Positions 29,499 to 38,573 of a stretch of 64,000 nt of DNA are shown here, piece after piece. This DNA comes from Lysinibacillus contaminans. GTDB lineage: Bacteria > Bacillota > Bacilli > Bacillales_A > Planococcaceae. Both the position numbers and the translations under genes were made by a program. The stretch covers positions 434,001 through 498,000 of the forward strand of contig NZ_LGRV01000003.1 of assembly GCF_001278945.1 (NCBI RefSeq). Reading direction: 5' to 3'. The notes beneath the pieces were generated by a model. It was given only the letters and a program-made list of their open reading frames with translations. It did no database searches and was not told the DNA's origin. How positions within the stretch are numbered: the first letter of the stretch is position 1; every line of letters begins with the position of its first letter.

Positions 29499-30406
29499 TT
29501 TATACAGTAACACTTAATCCATCCATTGATTTTATCGTTGAGGTGGACGATTTTCAAATAGGTCATTTAAATCGAATCGATCGTGAAAATAAATTTCCAG
29601 GTGGAAAAGGGATTAATGTCTCACGTGTTCTAAATACGATTGACGTACCATCTAAAGCATTAGGTTTTTTAGGAGGCTTCACCGGAGGATTCATTCAAAA
29701 CACGTTAGAAAGTGAAGGTATTCATACTGATTTTGTAAAAGTAGAAGAAGACTCTCGGATAAACATAAAGCTGAAAACAGGCGAAGAAACTGAAATTAAT
29801 GGTCAAGGACCGGTCCTGACCGAAAAAAATATTCAGGATTTATTTAAGAAGTTAGAAATATTGCAACAAGGAGATATGCTGGTTTTATCTGGTAGCATCC
29901 CCCCTTCACTGCCGAAGACATTCTATTCAGATTTAACAAGAGAATATAGTAAACGCGGAGTGAAAGTAGTGGTTGATGCTGGTGGTAAAGTTCTTGCAGA
30001 AGTATTACAAGATAAGCCATTTTTAGTTAAACCGAATCATCATGAGTTAAGTGAATTGTTCGGAGTAGCAATTAAAACTGTTGATGAGGTAATTCCTTAC
30101 GGTAAAAAGGTTGTAGAAATGGGAGCTGAAAATGTGATTGTTTCTATGGCTGGTGATGGAGCTCTTTTATTTACAAACGGGGAAGTATATAGTGCTACCG
30201 TTCCAAAAGGGAAAGTGCTTAATTCTGTAGGAGCTGGTGATTCATTAGTAGCAGGGTTTATTGGCACATATTCCAAAAATCAAGACTTTATTAAAGCATT
30301 TCAAGTGGCTGTCGCAACAGGAAGTGCAACCGCTTTCAGCCAAGATTTAGCAACTAAAGATAAAATTGATTCTTTATTGGATCAAGTGACTATCAAGAAA
30401 ATTTAG
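29495..30406 (+). CDS. fruK: 1-phosphofructokinase
   Basis: 303 residues, PfkB family. Phosphorylates fructose 1-phosphate to fructose 1,6-bisphosphate. Begins MIYTVTLNPSIDFIVEV. GGKGINVSRVLN and the catalytic VGAGDSLVAGF are intact. Translationally coupled to fruR by an ATGA overlap. Directly after its stop there is a second, decayed copy of its own last 157 bases. Confidence 0.95.
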   Translation: MIYTVTLNPSIDFIVEVDDFQIGHLNRIDRENKFPGGKGINVSRVLNTIDVPSKALGFLGGFTGGFIQNTLESEGIHTDFVKVEEDSRINIKLKTGEETEINGQGPVLTEKNIQDLFKKLEILQQGDMLVLSGSIPPSLPKTFYSDLTREYSKRGVKVVVDAGGKVLAEVLQDKPFLVKPNHHELSELFGVAIKTVDEVIPYGKKVVEMGAENVIVSMAGDGALLFTNGEVYSATVPKGKVLNSVGAGDSLVAGFIGTYSKNQDFIKAFQVAVATGSATAFSQDLATKDKIDSLLDQVTIKKI

Positions 30407-30564
30407 TAACAGGTTTTATTGGGACATATTCGAAAGATCAAGACTTTATTGAAACATTTCAAGTTGCCGTCGTAACAGAACGTGCAACTGCATTTAGCCA
30501 AGATTTAGCAACTAGAGAAAAATTGATTCTTTATTGGATTAAGGAACTATCAAGAAAATTTTAG
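30407..30564 (+). pseudogene. Duplicated 3' tail of fruK
   Basis: This stretch repeats the last part of fruK (about 30247-30406) with substitutions and a small deletion. It reads TGFIGTYSKDQDFIETFQVA in one frame, against AGFIGTYSKNQDFIKAFQVA in fruK. The frame then shifts and ends at TAG 30562-30564. There is no start codon. It is a recombination scar or the residue of another fruK copy. Confidence 0.9.
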
Positions 30565-30579
30565 GTTAGGTGGTCAACT

Positions 30580-32451
30580 ATGAAAATTACGGATTTATTA
30601 AAAAAAGATACCGTTATTATCGATTTAGCTGCTACTAGCAAATCTGCAGCTATTGATGAAATGACAAAAAAATTAGATGAAGCTGGTCGTTTAAATAGTT
30701 TAGACGGATATAGAGAAGCAATCTTAAAGAGAGAATCTCAGAGTACTACAGGTATTGGGGAAGGAATTGCGATTCCCCATGCAAAAACAGACGCAGTAAA
30801 AACACCATCGATTTTATTTGCAAAATCAGTAAAAGGTGTAGATTATGAATCATTAGATGGACAACCAGCACACCTTTTATTCATGATTGCAGCAAGTGCT
30901 GGTGCAAATAATGAGCATCTTGAAACATTATCTCGTCTTTCTTCCTTATTGATGGATGCTAAGTTCCGTGAAGATTTATTAGCAGCACAATCTCCAGAAG
31001 ATGTTATCAATATTATTGATGCCAAAGAAAAAGAAGAAGACGGAGAAGAAGAAGTAACTGTAGGTGGAAAAGAAGATGAAAAATTAATTCTAGCAGTAAC
31101 AGCATGTCCTACAGGTATTGCCCATACGTATATGGCAGCCGATGCATTAAAGGCAAAAGCGAAAGAAAGAGGCATTGCATTTAAGGTTGAAACGAATGGT
31201 TCAACTGGTGTTAAAGGTGCATTAACGGCAGAAGAAATTGAAAAAGCAACAGCGATTATCGTTGCGGCTGATAAGCAAGTTGAAATGGACCGTTTTGCAG
31301 GTAAGCATGTCATTAAAGTTCCTGTTGCAGCGGGTATTCGTAAAACAGATGAGTTACTTGATCGTGCTCTAAATCAAGATGGACCTATTTATAAAGCAAC
31401 AGGTGAATCAATTGGAAAAACTGAAGCGGCAACATCTGAAGGCGGATTTAAAGAATACTTCTATAAACCATTGATGAATGGTATCTCTAATATGTTACCA
31501 TTTGTTGTTGGTGGCGGATTATTAGTAGCTTTAGCCTTTTTATTCGGTGGATATGAAACAAAAGGTGCACTTGCAGAGGCTTTAAACTTAATTGGTGGTG
31601 GAAGTGCACTTTCAATCATGGTTCCTGTTCTAGCAGCGTTTATTGCAAGTGCGATTGGTGATCGACCAGCATTTGCTCCAGGTATGGTCGGTGGTCTACT
31701 TGCAGTATCAGGAGGTGCAGGTTTCCTAGGTGGGTTAATTGCAGGTTTCCTTGCAGGTTATGTAATTCTTGGATTGAAAAAAGTATTTTCTTATTTACCA
31801 CAATCATTTGAAGGGCTTAAGCCAACGCTGTTGTATCCGGTATTCGGTATTCTAATTGTTGGTTTAATCATGGTGTTTGTTGTAAATACACCTATCGCAG
31901 CAGTAATGGATGGATTAATGAATTTCTTAAATGGTCTATCAGGTGCTAATGCTGTTATTTTAGGTCTTGTTCTTGGTGGTATGATGGCTGTTGATATGGG
32001 TGGTCCAGTAAACAAAACAGCATTTGCATTCGGTATCGCTATGGCTGCATCAAGTAACTTTGCACCACAAGCAGCAACAATGATCGGTGGTATGGTTCCA
32101 CCATTAGGTTTAGCTTTAGCAACGACATTCTTTAAAAATAAATTTACACAAGCTGAACGTGATGCAGGTAAAACAAACTACATTATGGGTGCTTCATTTA
32201 TTACAGAGGGAGCAATTCCATTTGCAGCAGCTGATCCAATCCGTGTAATTGTAAGTTCGGTAGTGGGTGCGGCTCTAGCTGGTGGGTTAGCGCTATTCTT
32301 TGGCTGTGAATCACAAGCGCCTCACGGTGGTATTTTCGTATTGTGGGCTATTAAAAACCCACTTATGTATGCGATTTCACTTTTAATTGGTTCTATTGTA
32401 ACAGCACTAATGATTGGATTCTGGAAAAAACCAATTGAAGAAAAAATATAA
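30580..32451 (+). CDS. fruA: Fructose-specific PTS enzyme IIABC
   Basis: 623 residues with all three PTS parts in one chain. EIIA (1-148) has His67 in GIAIPHAKTD. EIIB (about 168-270) has Cys176 in AVTACPTGIAHTYMAA. EIIC (about 290-620) has many membrane segments, including the PAFAPGMVGG and GGMMAVDMGGPVNKTAF stretches and the PHGGIF end motif. Takes up fructose and delivers it as fructose 1-phosphate to FruK. The ATG follows AGGTGG, behind the fruK scar. An acidic linker (KEKEEDGEEE) joins EIIA and EIIB. Confidence 0.96.
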   Translation: MKITDLLKKDTVIIDLAATSKSAAIDEMTKKLDEAGRLNSLDGYREAILKRESQSTTGIGEGIAIPHAKTDAVKTPSILFAKSVKGVDYESLDGQPAHLLFMIAASAGANNEHLETLSRLSSLLMDAKFREDLLAAQSPEDVINIIDAKEKEEDGEEEVTVGGKEDEKLILAVTACPTGIAHTYMAADALKAKAKERGIAFKVETNGSTGVKGALTAEEIEKATAIIVAADKQVEMDRFAGKHVIKVPVAAGIRKTDELLDRALNQDGPIYKATGESIGKTEAATSEGGFKEYFYKPLMNGISNMLPFVVGGGLLVALAFLFGGYETKGALAEALNLIGGGSALSIMVPVLAAFIASAIGDRPAFAPGMVGGLLAVSGGAGFLGGLIAGFLAGYVILGLKKVFSYLPQSFEGLKPTLLYPVFGILIVGLIMVFVVNTPIAAVMDGLMNFLNGLSGANAVILGLVLGGMMAVDMGGPVNKTAFAFGIAMAASSNFAPQAATMIGGMVPPLGLALATTFFKNKFTQAERDAGKTNYIMGASFITEGAIPFAAADPIRVIVSSVVGAALAGGLALFFGCESQAPHGGIFVLWAIKNPLMYAISLLIGSIVTALMIGFWKKPIEEKI

Positions 32452-32459
32452 GTTATAAG

Positions 32460-32505
32460 AAGGGGCGCCCTATTAGTTAGCTGAGCTGACTAATGGGGCG
32501 CCCTT
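32460..32505 (+). terminator. Terminator after fruA
   Basis: A GC-rich stem AGGGGCGCCC plus TATTAGT with its complement ACTAAT and GGGGCGCCCT. The T-run is short (TTAATTT), so strength is less certain. Confidence 0.75.
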
Positions 32506-32601
32506 AATTTGTTAAACTGTCTTTTTATTAAATTAAAAATACTAAATTTACGGTAATAAAGTATAGAATAAGAAAAAATTACATATAACAGTAAAAATTG
32601 C

Positions 32602-32630
32602 TTTATTTTTATTTGTAAACGCTTTATAAT
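32602..32630 (+). promoter_or_regulatory. nag operon promoter overlapped by a cre-like site
   Basis: TTTATT (32602-32607) and TATAAT (32625-32630) with a 17-base spacer. TGTAAACGCTTTAT (32614-32627) matches the CcpA operator consensus at 12 of 14 positions and overlaps the -10 box. This suggests carbon catabolite repression. Confidence 0.6.
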
Positions 32631-32631
32631 T

Positions 32632-32649
32632 GGTATAGACAACTATACC
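32632..32649 (+). promoter_or_regulatory. Palindromic NagR-type operator of nagA
   Basis: GGTATAG-ACAA-CTATACC is a perfect 7+7 palindrome just behind the -10 box. With the flanking TT it resembles the dre sites (ATTGGTATAGA-like) recognised by NagR/YvoA regulators. It sits where a repressor would block initiation. Confidence 0.75.
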
Positions 32650-32691
32650 TGTTGTTGGGGAGAGAAATTGTTTTTTGATGGAGGTGTAAAA

Positions 32692-33867
32692 TTGGCCAAT
32701 ACATTTTTAATTTTAAACGGTACCATTGTGAATCATGATCAAGTTCCATTTGATGGTGATGTATTCATTGAAAATGGTCGAATTAAAAGAGTCGGTAAAG
32801 CATTAACAGTAGTAGCAGACCAAGTAATCAATGCGAAGGGCAAAGGTTGGCTCTTGTTCCCAGGCTATATTGATATGCATATTCATGGTTCATCGGGTAA
32901 TGATGCGATGGATGCAACAGATGACGCGCTTCATAATTTGGCACATTCGTTAGTCAAAGAGGGTGTAACAAGCTTTTTAGCAACAACGATGACACAAGCT
33001 GGTTCTGCTATCGAAAAGGCATTAGCAAATATAGCGCTATATGAAAATGATGAAAATGAGGCGGAACTTCTTGGTGTGCATGTTGAGGGCCCGTATATTT
33101 CATCCTTACGAGCCGGAGCACAACCTATTGAATATATTAAGCTACCATCTATTAAGCAATTCAATCGATGGCAGGAATTGAGCGGCGAACGTATTAAACA
33201 AATTACGATAGCTCCTGAAATCGAAGGTGGCTTTGAATTTATTGAAGAGCTTAGTAAACAAGGGATTGTCGTTTCGATAGGACATTCTGATGCAACTACG
33301 GAAGAAGTAGAAAAAGCTGTGCAATTAGGGGCTAAGCAAGCGACACATTTATTTAATCAAATGCGACCCTTTCATCACCGGGAACCTGGTGTAGTAGGTA
33401 GTGTTTTAGTAGAAGATAACGTGAAAGTGGAAGTGATTGTTGATTTTGTGCATAGTCATCCAAAAGCAGTGGAGTTAGCGTACCGTTCAAAGGGAGCATC
33501 TGGGCTTATTTTAATTACAGATGCGATGCGTGCAAAAGGACTATCCTACGGCGAGTATGATTTAGGTGGTCAAACTGTATCTGTGACAAAAACAGGAGCA
33601 CATTTATCGAGTGGAGCACTGGCTGGTAGTGTCTTAACGATGGAATTAGCGGTGAAAAATATGCAAACCGTGACGAATTGTTCTTTACAAGAGCTTGTAG
33701 CGATGTCTTCAACAAATGCAGCGGAGCAGTTGCAGTTAGCAACAAAAGGCTGTATTGCAGAAGGCTATGATGCTGATTTTGTCATACTAGATCAACAATT
33801 GAATGTGCAAAAAACTATTTGTAGAGGTAAAGTAGTATTTGAGAGTCCTGAAGAAGAAAAGCTATAA
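32692..33867 (+). CDS. nagA: N-acetylglucosamine-6-phosphate deacetylase
   Basis: 391 residues. Converts GlcNAc-6-P to GlcN-6-P and acetate. The amidohydrolase metal site is visible in YIDMHIHGSSG (HxH), HVEGPYIS, VSIGHSDAT, THLFNQMRPFHHREPG and LITDAMRAKG. I choose the TTG at 32692, seven bases after GGAGG; a TTG eight codons upstream lacks a site. First gene of an operon with nagR, a SIS protein, ptsH and ptsI. No nagB is present in the window. Confidence 0.95.
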   Translation: MANTFLILNGTIVNHDQVPFDGDVFIENGRIKRVGKALTVVADQVINAKGKGWLLFPGYIDMHIHGSSGNDAMDATDDALHNLAHSLVKEGVTSFLATTMTQAGSAIEKALANIALYENDENEAELLGVHVEGPYISSLRAGAQPIEYIKLPSIKQFNRWQELSGERIKQITIAPEIEGGFEFIEELSKQGIVVSIGHSDATTEEVEKAVQLGAKQATHLFNQMRPFHHREPGVVGSVLVEDNVKVEVIVDFVHSHPKAVELAYRSKGASGLILITDAMRAKGLSYGEYDLGGQTVSVTKTGAHLSSGALAGSVLTMELAVKNMQTVTNCSLQELVAMSSTNAAEQLQLATKGCIAEGYDADFVILDQQLNVQKTICRGKVVFESPEEEKL

Positions 33868-33869
33868 GG

Positions 33870-34604
33870 ATGGTGCAAATTTTGTTAGATAAAAATTCTC
33901 ATATACCTATCTATGTACAAATAGAAGAGATATTAAAGCAACGAATTTATTTAGAAGAATATAAGATTGGTGAAAATATTCCTTCTGAAAGGGAACTATC
34001 TTTGCAATTCGATGTAAGTCGCATGACAGTACGTCAATCCATTACGAATTTAGTGAATAGTGGTTTACTCTATCGTGAAAAAGGGCGGGGCACGTATGTG
34101 GCTAATCCCAAGCTAGAACAACCTTTAATGGGCTTAACAAGCTTTACTGAGGATATGAAAGCAAGAGGAATGGAGCCGAGTAGCAAGGTATTACGCTTTG
34201 AAAAAATTGTGCCGCCGATGGATATAGCAAGGGACTTACTATTAGAACAAGGCGAAGAGGTATTCTTTGTAGTAAGGATTCGAAGTGCAAATTCAAAACC
34301 GATGGCTATAGAAAGAACGTATATTCCAGCTAAAGTGTATCCTGAATTAGATGAAAAGAAAATTATGGGTTCTCTTTATGCATTAATTGAAGCGAAATTT
34401 CATCAGAAAATTGGTAATGCCATTCAACAAATGGAGGCTGCGATTGTAGCCAATGAGGACAGTAAGTATTTGCAAATCAATAACACTGCTCCTGTGTTAA
34501 TCATAAAACGTACAAGTTTTTTAGCGGATGGTGTTCCATTCGAATTGGTACGTAGTATTTATCGTGCGGATCGATACAAATTCATAAGTGAAATAAAAAG
34601 GTGA
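33870..34604 (+). CDS. nagR: GntR/HutC-family regulator of amino-sugar use
   Basis: 244 residues. N-terminal GntR winged HTH (IPSERELSLQFDVSRMTVRQ), then a UTRA ligand domain from about 90 on. The layout and the place behind nagA match B. subtilis NagR/YvoA, which senses glucosamine phosphates. Two bases separate it from nagA, so it is probably coupled and autoregulated through the palindrome at 32632. The ribosome site is weak (AAGG). Confidence 0.9.
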   Translation: MVQILLDKNSHIPIYVQIEEILKQRIYLEEYKIGENIPSERELSLQFDVSRMTVRQSITNLVNSGLLYREKGRGTYVANPKLEQPLMGLTSFTEDMKARGMEPSSKVLRFEKIVPPMDIARDLLLEQGEEVFFVVRIRSANSKPMAIERTYIPAKVYPELDEKKIMGSLYALIEAKFHQKIGNAIQQMEAAIVANEDSKYLQINNTAPVLIIKRTSFLADGVPFELVRSIYRADRYKFISEIKR

Positions 34605-34608
34605 TACT

Positions 34609-35325
34609 ATGCATACTTATTTTCAAGAAGTACAAAAACTTTTGCATCTTGTTTTAGAGAAGGAATATGTAAGTATGGAAAGAGCTTCACGAGTAATAGT
34701 AGAGCGACTTCAAAACGGGGGTGTTTTACAATTATTTGGATGTGGACACTCACATTTATTGGCGCAGGAGGCATTTTACCGCGCGGGGGGCTTAGTGCCT
34801 GTTCGTCCAATTATTATAGAGCCATTAACACTTCATGCGGGGGCATTAAACTCTTCTAAAAATGAAAAAGATCCTGAAATCATTCAAAGCCATGCACAAC
34901 AATTTAATTTTCATGAACAGGATGTTCTTATGGTGATTTCCACTTCTGGGCGTAATAATGCACCGATAGAGGCTGCTTTATTAGCAAAAGAGCAGGGGAT
35001 ACCAGTGGTGTCGCTTCAGTCATTAGCTTATAAAGTCCATCCATCTCGACATCGAAGTGGAAAACGTCTTGAGGATATTGTTGATTTTGTGCTAGATACA
35101 CATGTACCGGTTGGCGATGGTGTACTGAGTCGATTTGGCATGCAGTATGGACCAGCTTCAACAGTTGTTGGTTCTACAATGTTAAATACTTTATTGAGCC
35201 AAGTGATTGAGAAAATGGCGGACCAAATGGATGTATTGCCTGTTTTTGAAAGCACAAACGTAACAAGCAATCAAACGCATAATAGCTCAATGATTGCTAA
35301 ATATGAGGGTCGTATTGACTTTTAA
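34609..35325 (+). CDS. SIS-domain sugar-phosphate protein (UPF0309 type)
   Basis: 238 residues with one SIS fold: LQLFGCGHSHLLAQEAFYRA for the first sugar-phosphate loop, then VLMVISTSGRNNAPIEAALLAKEQG for the second. This matches the UPF0309 group next to nagA in Lysinibacillus and Listeria as I recall. It is not MurQ or NagB by motif. Its constant place between nagR and ptsH suggests a role with GlcN-6-P or a related ester, either as isomerase/deaminase or sensor. Four bases behind nagR. A decayed second copy is at 26176. Confidence 0.85.
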   Translation: MHTYFQEVQKLLHLVLEKEYVSMERASRVIVERLQNGGVLQLFGCGHSHLLAQEAFYRAGGLVPVRPIIIEPLTLHAGALNSSKNEKDPEIIQSHAQQFNFHEQDVLMVISTSGRNNAPIEAALLAKEQGIPVVSLQSLAYKVHPSRHRSGKRLEDIVDFVLDTHVPVGDGVLSRFGMQYGPASTVVGSTMLNTLLSQVIEKMADQMDVLPVFESTNVTSNQTHNSSMIAKYEGRIDF

Positions 35326-35344
35326 TGAAATGGAGGTTTTATTG

Positions 35345-35614
35345 ATGGAAAAAACATTTAAAATAACTACGCCAGAAGGTTTACATGCACGGCCTACAGC
35401 GCTTTTAGTTTCTGCCGTAACAGGATTTAAAGCCGAGGTAGAACTTATATATAAAGAAAAATCAGTTAACTTAAAATCTATCATGGGCGTAATGTCACAA
35501 GGAATTCTACCTGGAGGAGTTGTAACGATATCTGCTAATGGGGTGGACGCCGACAAACTTATGGAAACAGTAACAGAAGTAATCATTACTAAAGGAATTG
35601 GTGAAGAATGCTAG
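35345..35614 (+). CDS. ptsH: HPr phosphocarrier protein, copy 2
   Basis: 89 residues. His14 in [10 protein letters not shown] and Ser45 in NLKSIMGVM are both present, so it looks fully functional. The start at 35345 follows GGAGG; an upstream frame of 17 codons overlaps the SIS gene and is rejected. About 30 of 89 positions differ from copy 1, mostly on one surface after residue 27 and in the last helix. Part of the nag operon. Confidence 0.95.
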   Translation: MEKTFKITTPEGLHARPTALLVSAVTGFKAEVELIYKEKSVNLKSIMGVMSQGILPGGVVTISANGVDADKLMETVTEVIITKGIGEEC

Positions 35615-37326
35615 AATTGAAGGGAATTGCTGTTTCCAATGGCATTGCCCTAGCCAAAGCTTATTGTTTAATCGAACCTGATTTAACTTTTAATAGGGTA
35701 GAAGTGTTAGATACTGGTACAGAAAATACTAGATTTAAGAATGCTGTAGCAACATCTAAACTGGAATTACAAGAAATATGTGAAATGGCTGAGCACAAAT
35801 TTGGTGAAGAAAAAGCAGCTATATTTTCTGCACACCTTTTACTGCTCGAAGATCCAGAGATGCTGTCTGCTATTGAAGTGAAAATCAATGAAGGTAATAA
35901 TGCCGAATACGCCTTGCACGAAGTATCTACAATGTTTATAGATATGTTCGAGGCGATGGATAATGAATATATGCGGGAGAGAGCAGCAGATATTCGAGAT
36001 GTGGCAAAACGCGTATTGGCACATTTATTAGGCGTGACGATACCAGATTATAGCCGTTTGACTTCGGACGTTATTATAGTAGCAGAAGATTTAACACCTT
36101 CTATGACAGCACAATTAGATACAAAGTATGTGAAGGGCTTTATTACAGATATTGGTGGTAGAACTTCACATTCAGCGATTTTGGCACGTACAATGGAAAT
36201 CCCTGCAGTCGTAGGGACAAAAACAGCGACGAAGACTATTAAACATGGTGCGCCTATTATTATTGATGGTGCAAATGGGGAAATTATAGTAAACGCAACG
36301 AATGAATTATCCGAATATTACGTCACCAAACAAAAAGCATATGAAGACGAGCAAAGAGATCTTACACAATATCGTTCATTACAGAGTGTGAGTGCTGATG
36401 GCTATGCTGTGGAAATTGCCGGTAATATTAGCAAGCAAGAAGATGTAGACACGGTAGTCAAAAATGGTGGTGATGGCATCGGTTTATTTCGGACAGAATT
36501 TCTTTATATGAATCGGCAAGAGCTACCGAATGAGGAAGAACAATTTGCCGTTTATCGTGCAGTTCTTGAGAAAATGCAAGACAAGCCGACAGTAGTACGA
36601 ACTTTAGATATTGGCGGTGATAAAAATCTGCCTTATTTAAAATTAGCGCCAGAAATGAATCCTTTTTTAGGGTACCGTGCAATTCGCTTATGTTTAGATC
36701 AACAAGAAATGTTCCGTACCCAGCTACGTGCTTTAATACGGGCTAGTGTTTATGGGAATTTGAAAATTATGTTTCCGATGATAGCGACACTTGAGGAATT
36801 TAGAGCCGCCAAGGCATTATTACTAGAAGAGCAACAAAATTTAAAGAATGAAGGATATACAGTGTCTGAGAAAATTGAAGTCGGTATGATGATTGAAATT
36901 CCATCCGCTGCAATTATTGCAGATTTGTTTGCAAAGGAAGCGGACTTTTTCTCTATTGGCACAAATGATTTAATCCAATACACATTGGCAGCCGATCGTA
37001 TGAATGAAAACGTCTCATACTTATATCAACCATATCATCCTGCTGTTTTAAGGCTCATTAAAAATGTTATTGATGCAGCACATCGTCATGGGAAATGGGT
37101 AGGTATGTGCGGAGAAATGGCGGGGGATGAGATAGCAATTCCTATATTACTCGCACTTGGCTTAGATGAATTTTCAATGAATGCATCAGCTATATTAAAG
37201 ACTAGGGCACAAATTACTAAACTTGCGAAAGAGCCATTAATGAAACATGTTGAGGACATACTGATGTTAGCTACTGCAGCGGATGTCGAACAATATGTAC
37301 GAAATCATCTCGTAGTTTCTGATTAA
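35608..37326 (+). CDS. ptsI: PTS Enzyme I, copy 2
   Basis: 572 residues. The active His188 is in [12 protein letters not shown] and the PEP-site motifs [13 protein letters not shown] and [11 protein letters not shown] are intact. It overlaps ptsH by 7 bases exactly as in copy 1. Full length. Its codon-level divergence from copy 1 shows the duplication is not recent. Confidence 0.96.
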   Translation: MLELKGIAVSNGIALAKAYCLIEPDLTFNRVEVLDTGTENTRFKNAVATSKLELQEICEMAEHKFGEEKAAIFSAHLLLLEDPEMLSAIEVKINEGNNAEYALHEVSTMFIDMFEAMDNEYMRERAADIRDVAKRVLAHLLGVTIPDYSRLTSDVIIVAEDLTPSMTAQLDTKYVKGFITDIGGRTSHSAILARTMEIPAVVGTKTATKTIKHGAPIIIDGANGEIIVNATNELSEYYVTKQKAYEDEQRDLTQYRSLQSVSADGYAVEIAGNISKQEDVDTVVKNGGDGIGLFRTEFLYMNRQELPNEEEQFAVYRAVLEKMQDKPTVVRTLDIGGDKNLPYLKLAPEMNPFLGYRAIRLCLDQQEMFRTQLRALIRASVYGNLKIMFPMIATLEEFRAAKALLLEEQQNLKNEGYTVSEKIEVGMMIEIPSAAIIADLFAKEADFFSIGTNDLIQYTLAADRMNENVSYLYQPYHPAVLRLIKNVIDAAHRHGKWVGMCGEMAGDEIAIPILLALGLDEFSMNASAILKTRAQITKLAKEPLMKHVEDILMLATAADVEQYVRNHLVVSD

Positions 37327-37367
37327 TAGATTGAATGTTTCGTGATTTTAGTTGGAGGGTGATATCT

Positions 37368-38546
37368 ATTATAGAAATTAAACTAATTTCACCAGAAGAT
37401 TATCAACAAGTACATCGATTAAGGGATTATTGTTTTCCGAATAAATATGCAGGAACTCGTCGAGAAGATTTTCATTATTGGGTTGAGCATAGCCTAACGC
37501 TGGGCGCATATAATGAGGAAAAAGTTGTTGGGCAGTTATTGGTACTTCCACTTAATATGACGGTGCATGGTGTGAGTTATGAAATGGGTGGCATTGGTTT
37601 TGTTGCCACATATCCTGAACATCGTAACCAAGGGATTATGAAGAAGCTAATGCTACAGTCATTAAAGGAAATGCGGGAAAATGGGCAATTTATATCTGTG
37701 TTAGCCCCTTTTTCAGTATCATTTTACCGATATTTTGGATGGGAATTATTTTTTGAAAAACTGCATTATTCGATTCCAAACGAAGCGTTTCCCAACTTTG
37801 GTCACCAAGTGGATGTTGTAAAACGGATGAGCTTTGAATGGCCGGAAGAGGTGGTTTTTCAGGAGATTCAACAATTCTTTAATGAGCAAGCCATAAAAAA
37901 TAACGGTAGTATGAAGCGCGATGGGGCGTGGTGGCAACGGTTAGCCAGAAGGGAGCCTAACAGTCACTTAGCTGCCTATTACCGTGACCATCAAATTGCA
38001 GGTTATGTACGCTATGAAATTAGTAATTTAACCTTTTTGATTAAAGATTTTGTAGCAGAAGATAGTGTAGCTGAACAAGCTATATGGCGCTTTATTACGT
38101 CACATACTGCGAGTGTCAAGACAATTGAAGGCGTAACATCGAATAATAGTCACTTTGGTTTTCATTTTGAGCAACCTCAATTTAAACAGGAAATTACGAA
38201 AGATGTCATGGTAAGAATAGTGTATGTTTTTGAATTTTTGAAACGCTATCCGTGGGGAGACATTCGGCAACCATTGTATGTTTATATTAAAGATACATTT
38301 GGACCTTGGAATGAAAATCTTTATAAAATAAATAAAAATGGTCATGTAGAAGAAATGGATGAAAATTTGGTCGAGGATAAGCATATCTTAGCATTACCTA
38401 TCCATGTGTTTTCAGCGATGATGGTCGGATATCTAACTGTTAACGATACGTTACGCTATGCAAACGGAGGAGTGACAAAAGAAGTAATCGATAATTGGCA
38501 AGGAACTATCCCTAGTGGTCGACCAGCTTTTTATGAGTACTTTTAG
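37368..38546 (+). CDS. GNAT acetyltransferase of the Eis-like type
   Basis: About 393 residues. An N-terminal GNAT domain carries MGGIGFVATYPEHRNQGIMKKL, the acetyl-CoA loop. A second GNAT-like half and a C-terminal SCP2-like domain follow, the order seen in Eis/YitI-like proteins. The family would start at (M)IEIKLISPEDY, but that codon is ATA, preceded by ATT; GGAGGG lies eight bases before the ATT at 37368. The only nearby ATG, at 37335, has no clear ribosome site. It may be cotranscribed with ptsI (gap 8-41 bases). Substrate unknown; an amino-sugar or an aminoglycoside-like amine are possible. Confidence 0.75.
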   Translation: MIEIKLISPEDYQQVHRLRDYCFPNKYAGTRREDFHYWVEHSLTLGAYNEEKVVGQLLVLPLNMTVHGVSYEMGGIGFVATYPEHRNQGIMKKLMLQSLKEMRENGQFISVLAPFSVSFYRYFGWELFFEKLHYSIPNEAFPNFGHQVDVVKRMSFEWPEEVVFQEIQQFFNEQAIKNNGSMKRDGAWWQRLARREPNSHLAAYYRDHQIAGYVRYEISNLTFLIKDFVAEDSVAEQAIWRFITSHTASVKTIEGVTSNNSHFGFHFEQPQFKQEITKDVMVRIVYVFEFLKRYPWGDIRQPLYVYIKDTFGPWNENLYKINKNGHVEEMDENLVEDKHILALPIHVFSAMMVGYLTVNDTLRYANGGVTKEVIDNWQGTIPSGRPAFYEYF

Positions 38547-38573
38547 GTAGTTAAAGAAAATTTTTTTGAAATT

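Noticed and set aside
36458..36983. Minus-strand frames inside the second ptsI
   Set aside because: Equivalent shadow frames occur inside the first ptsI. They arise from the conserved codons of Enzyme I.
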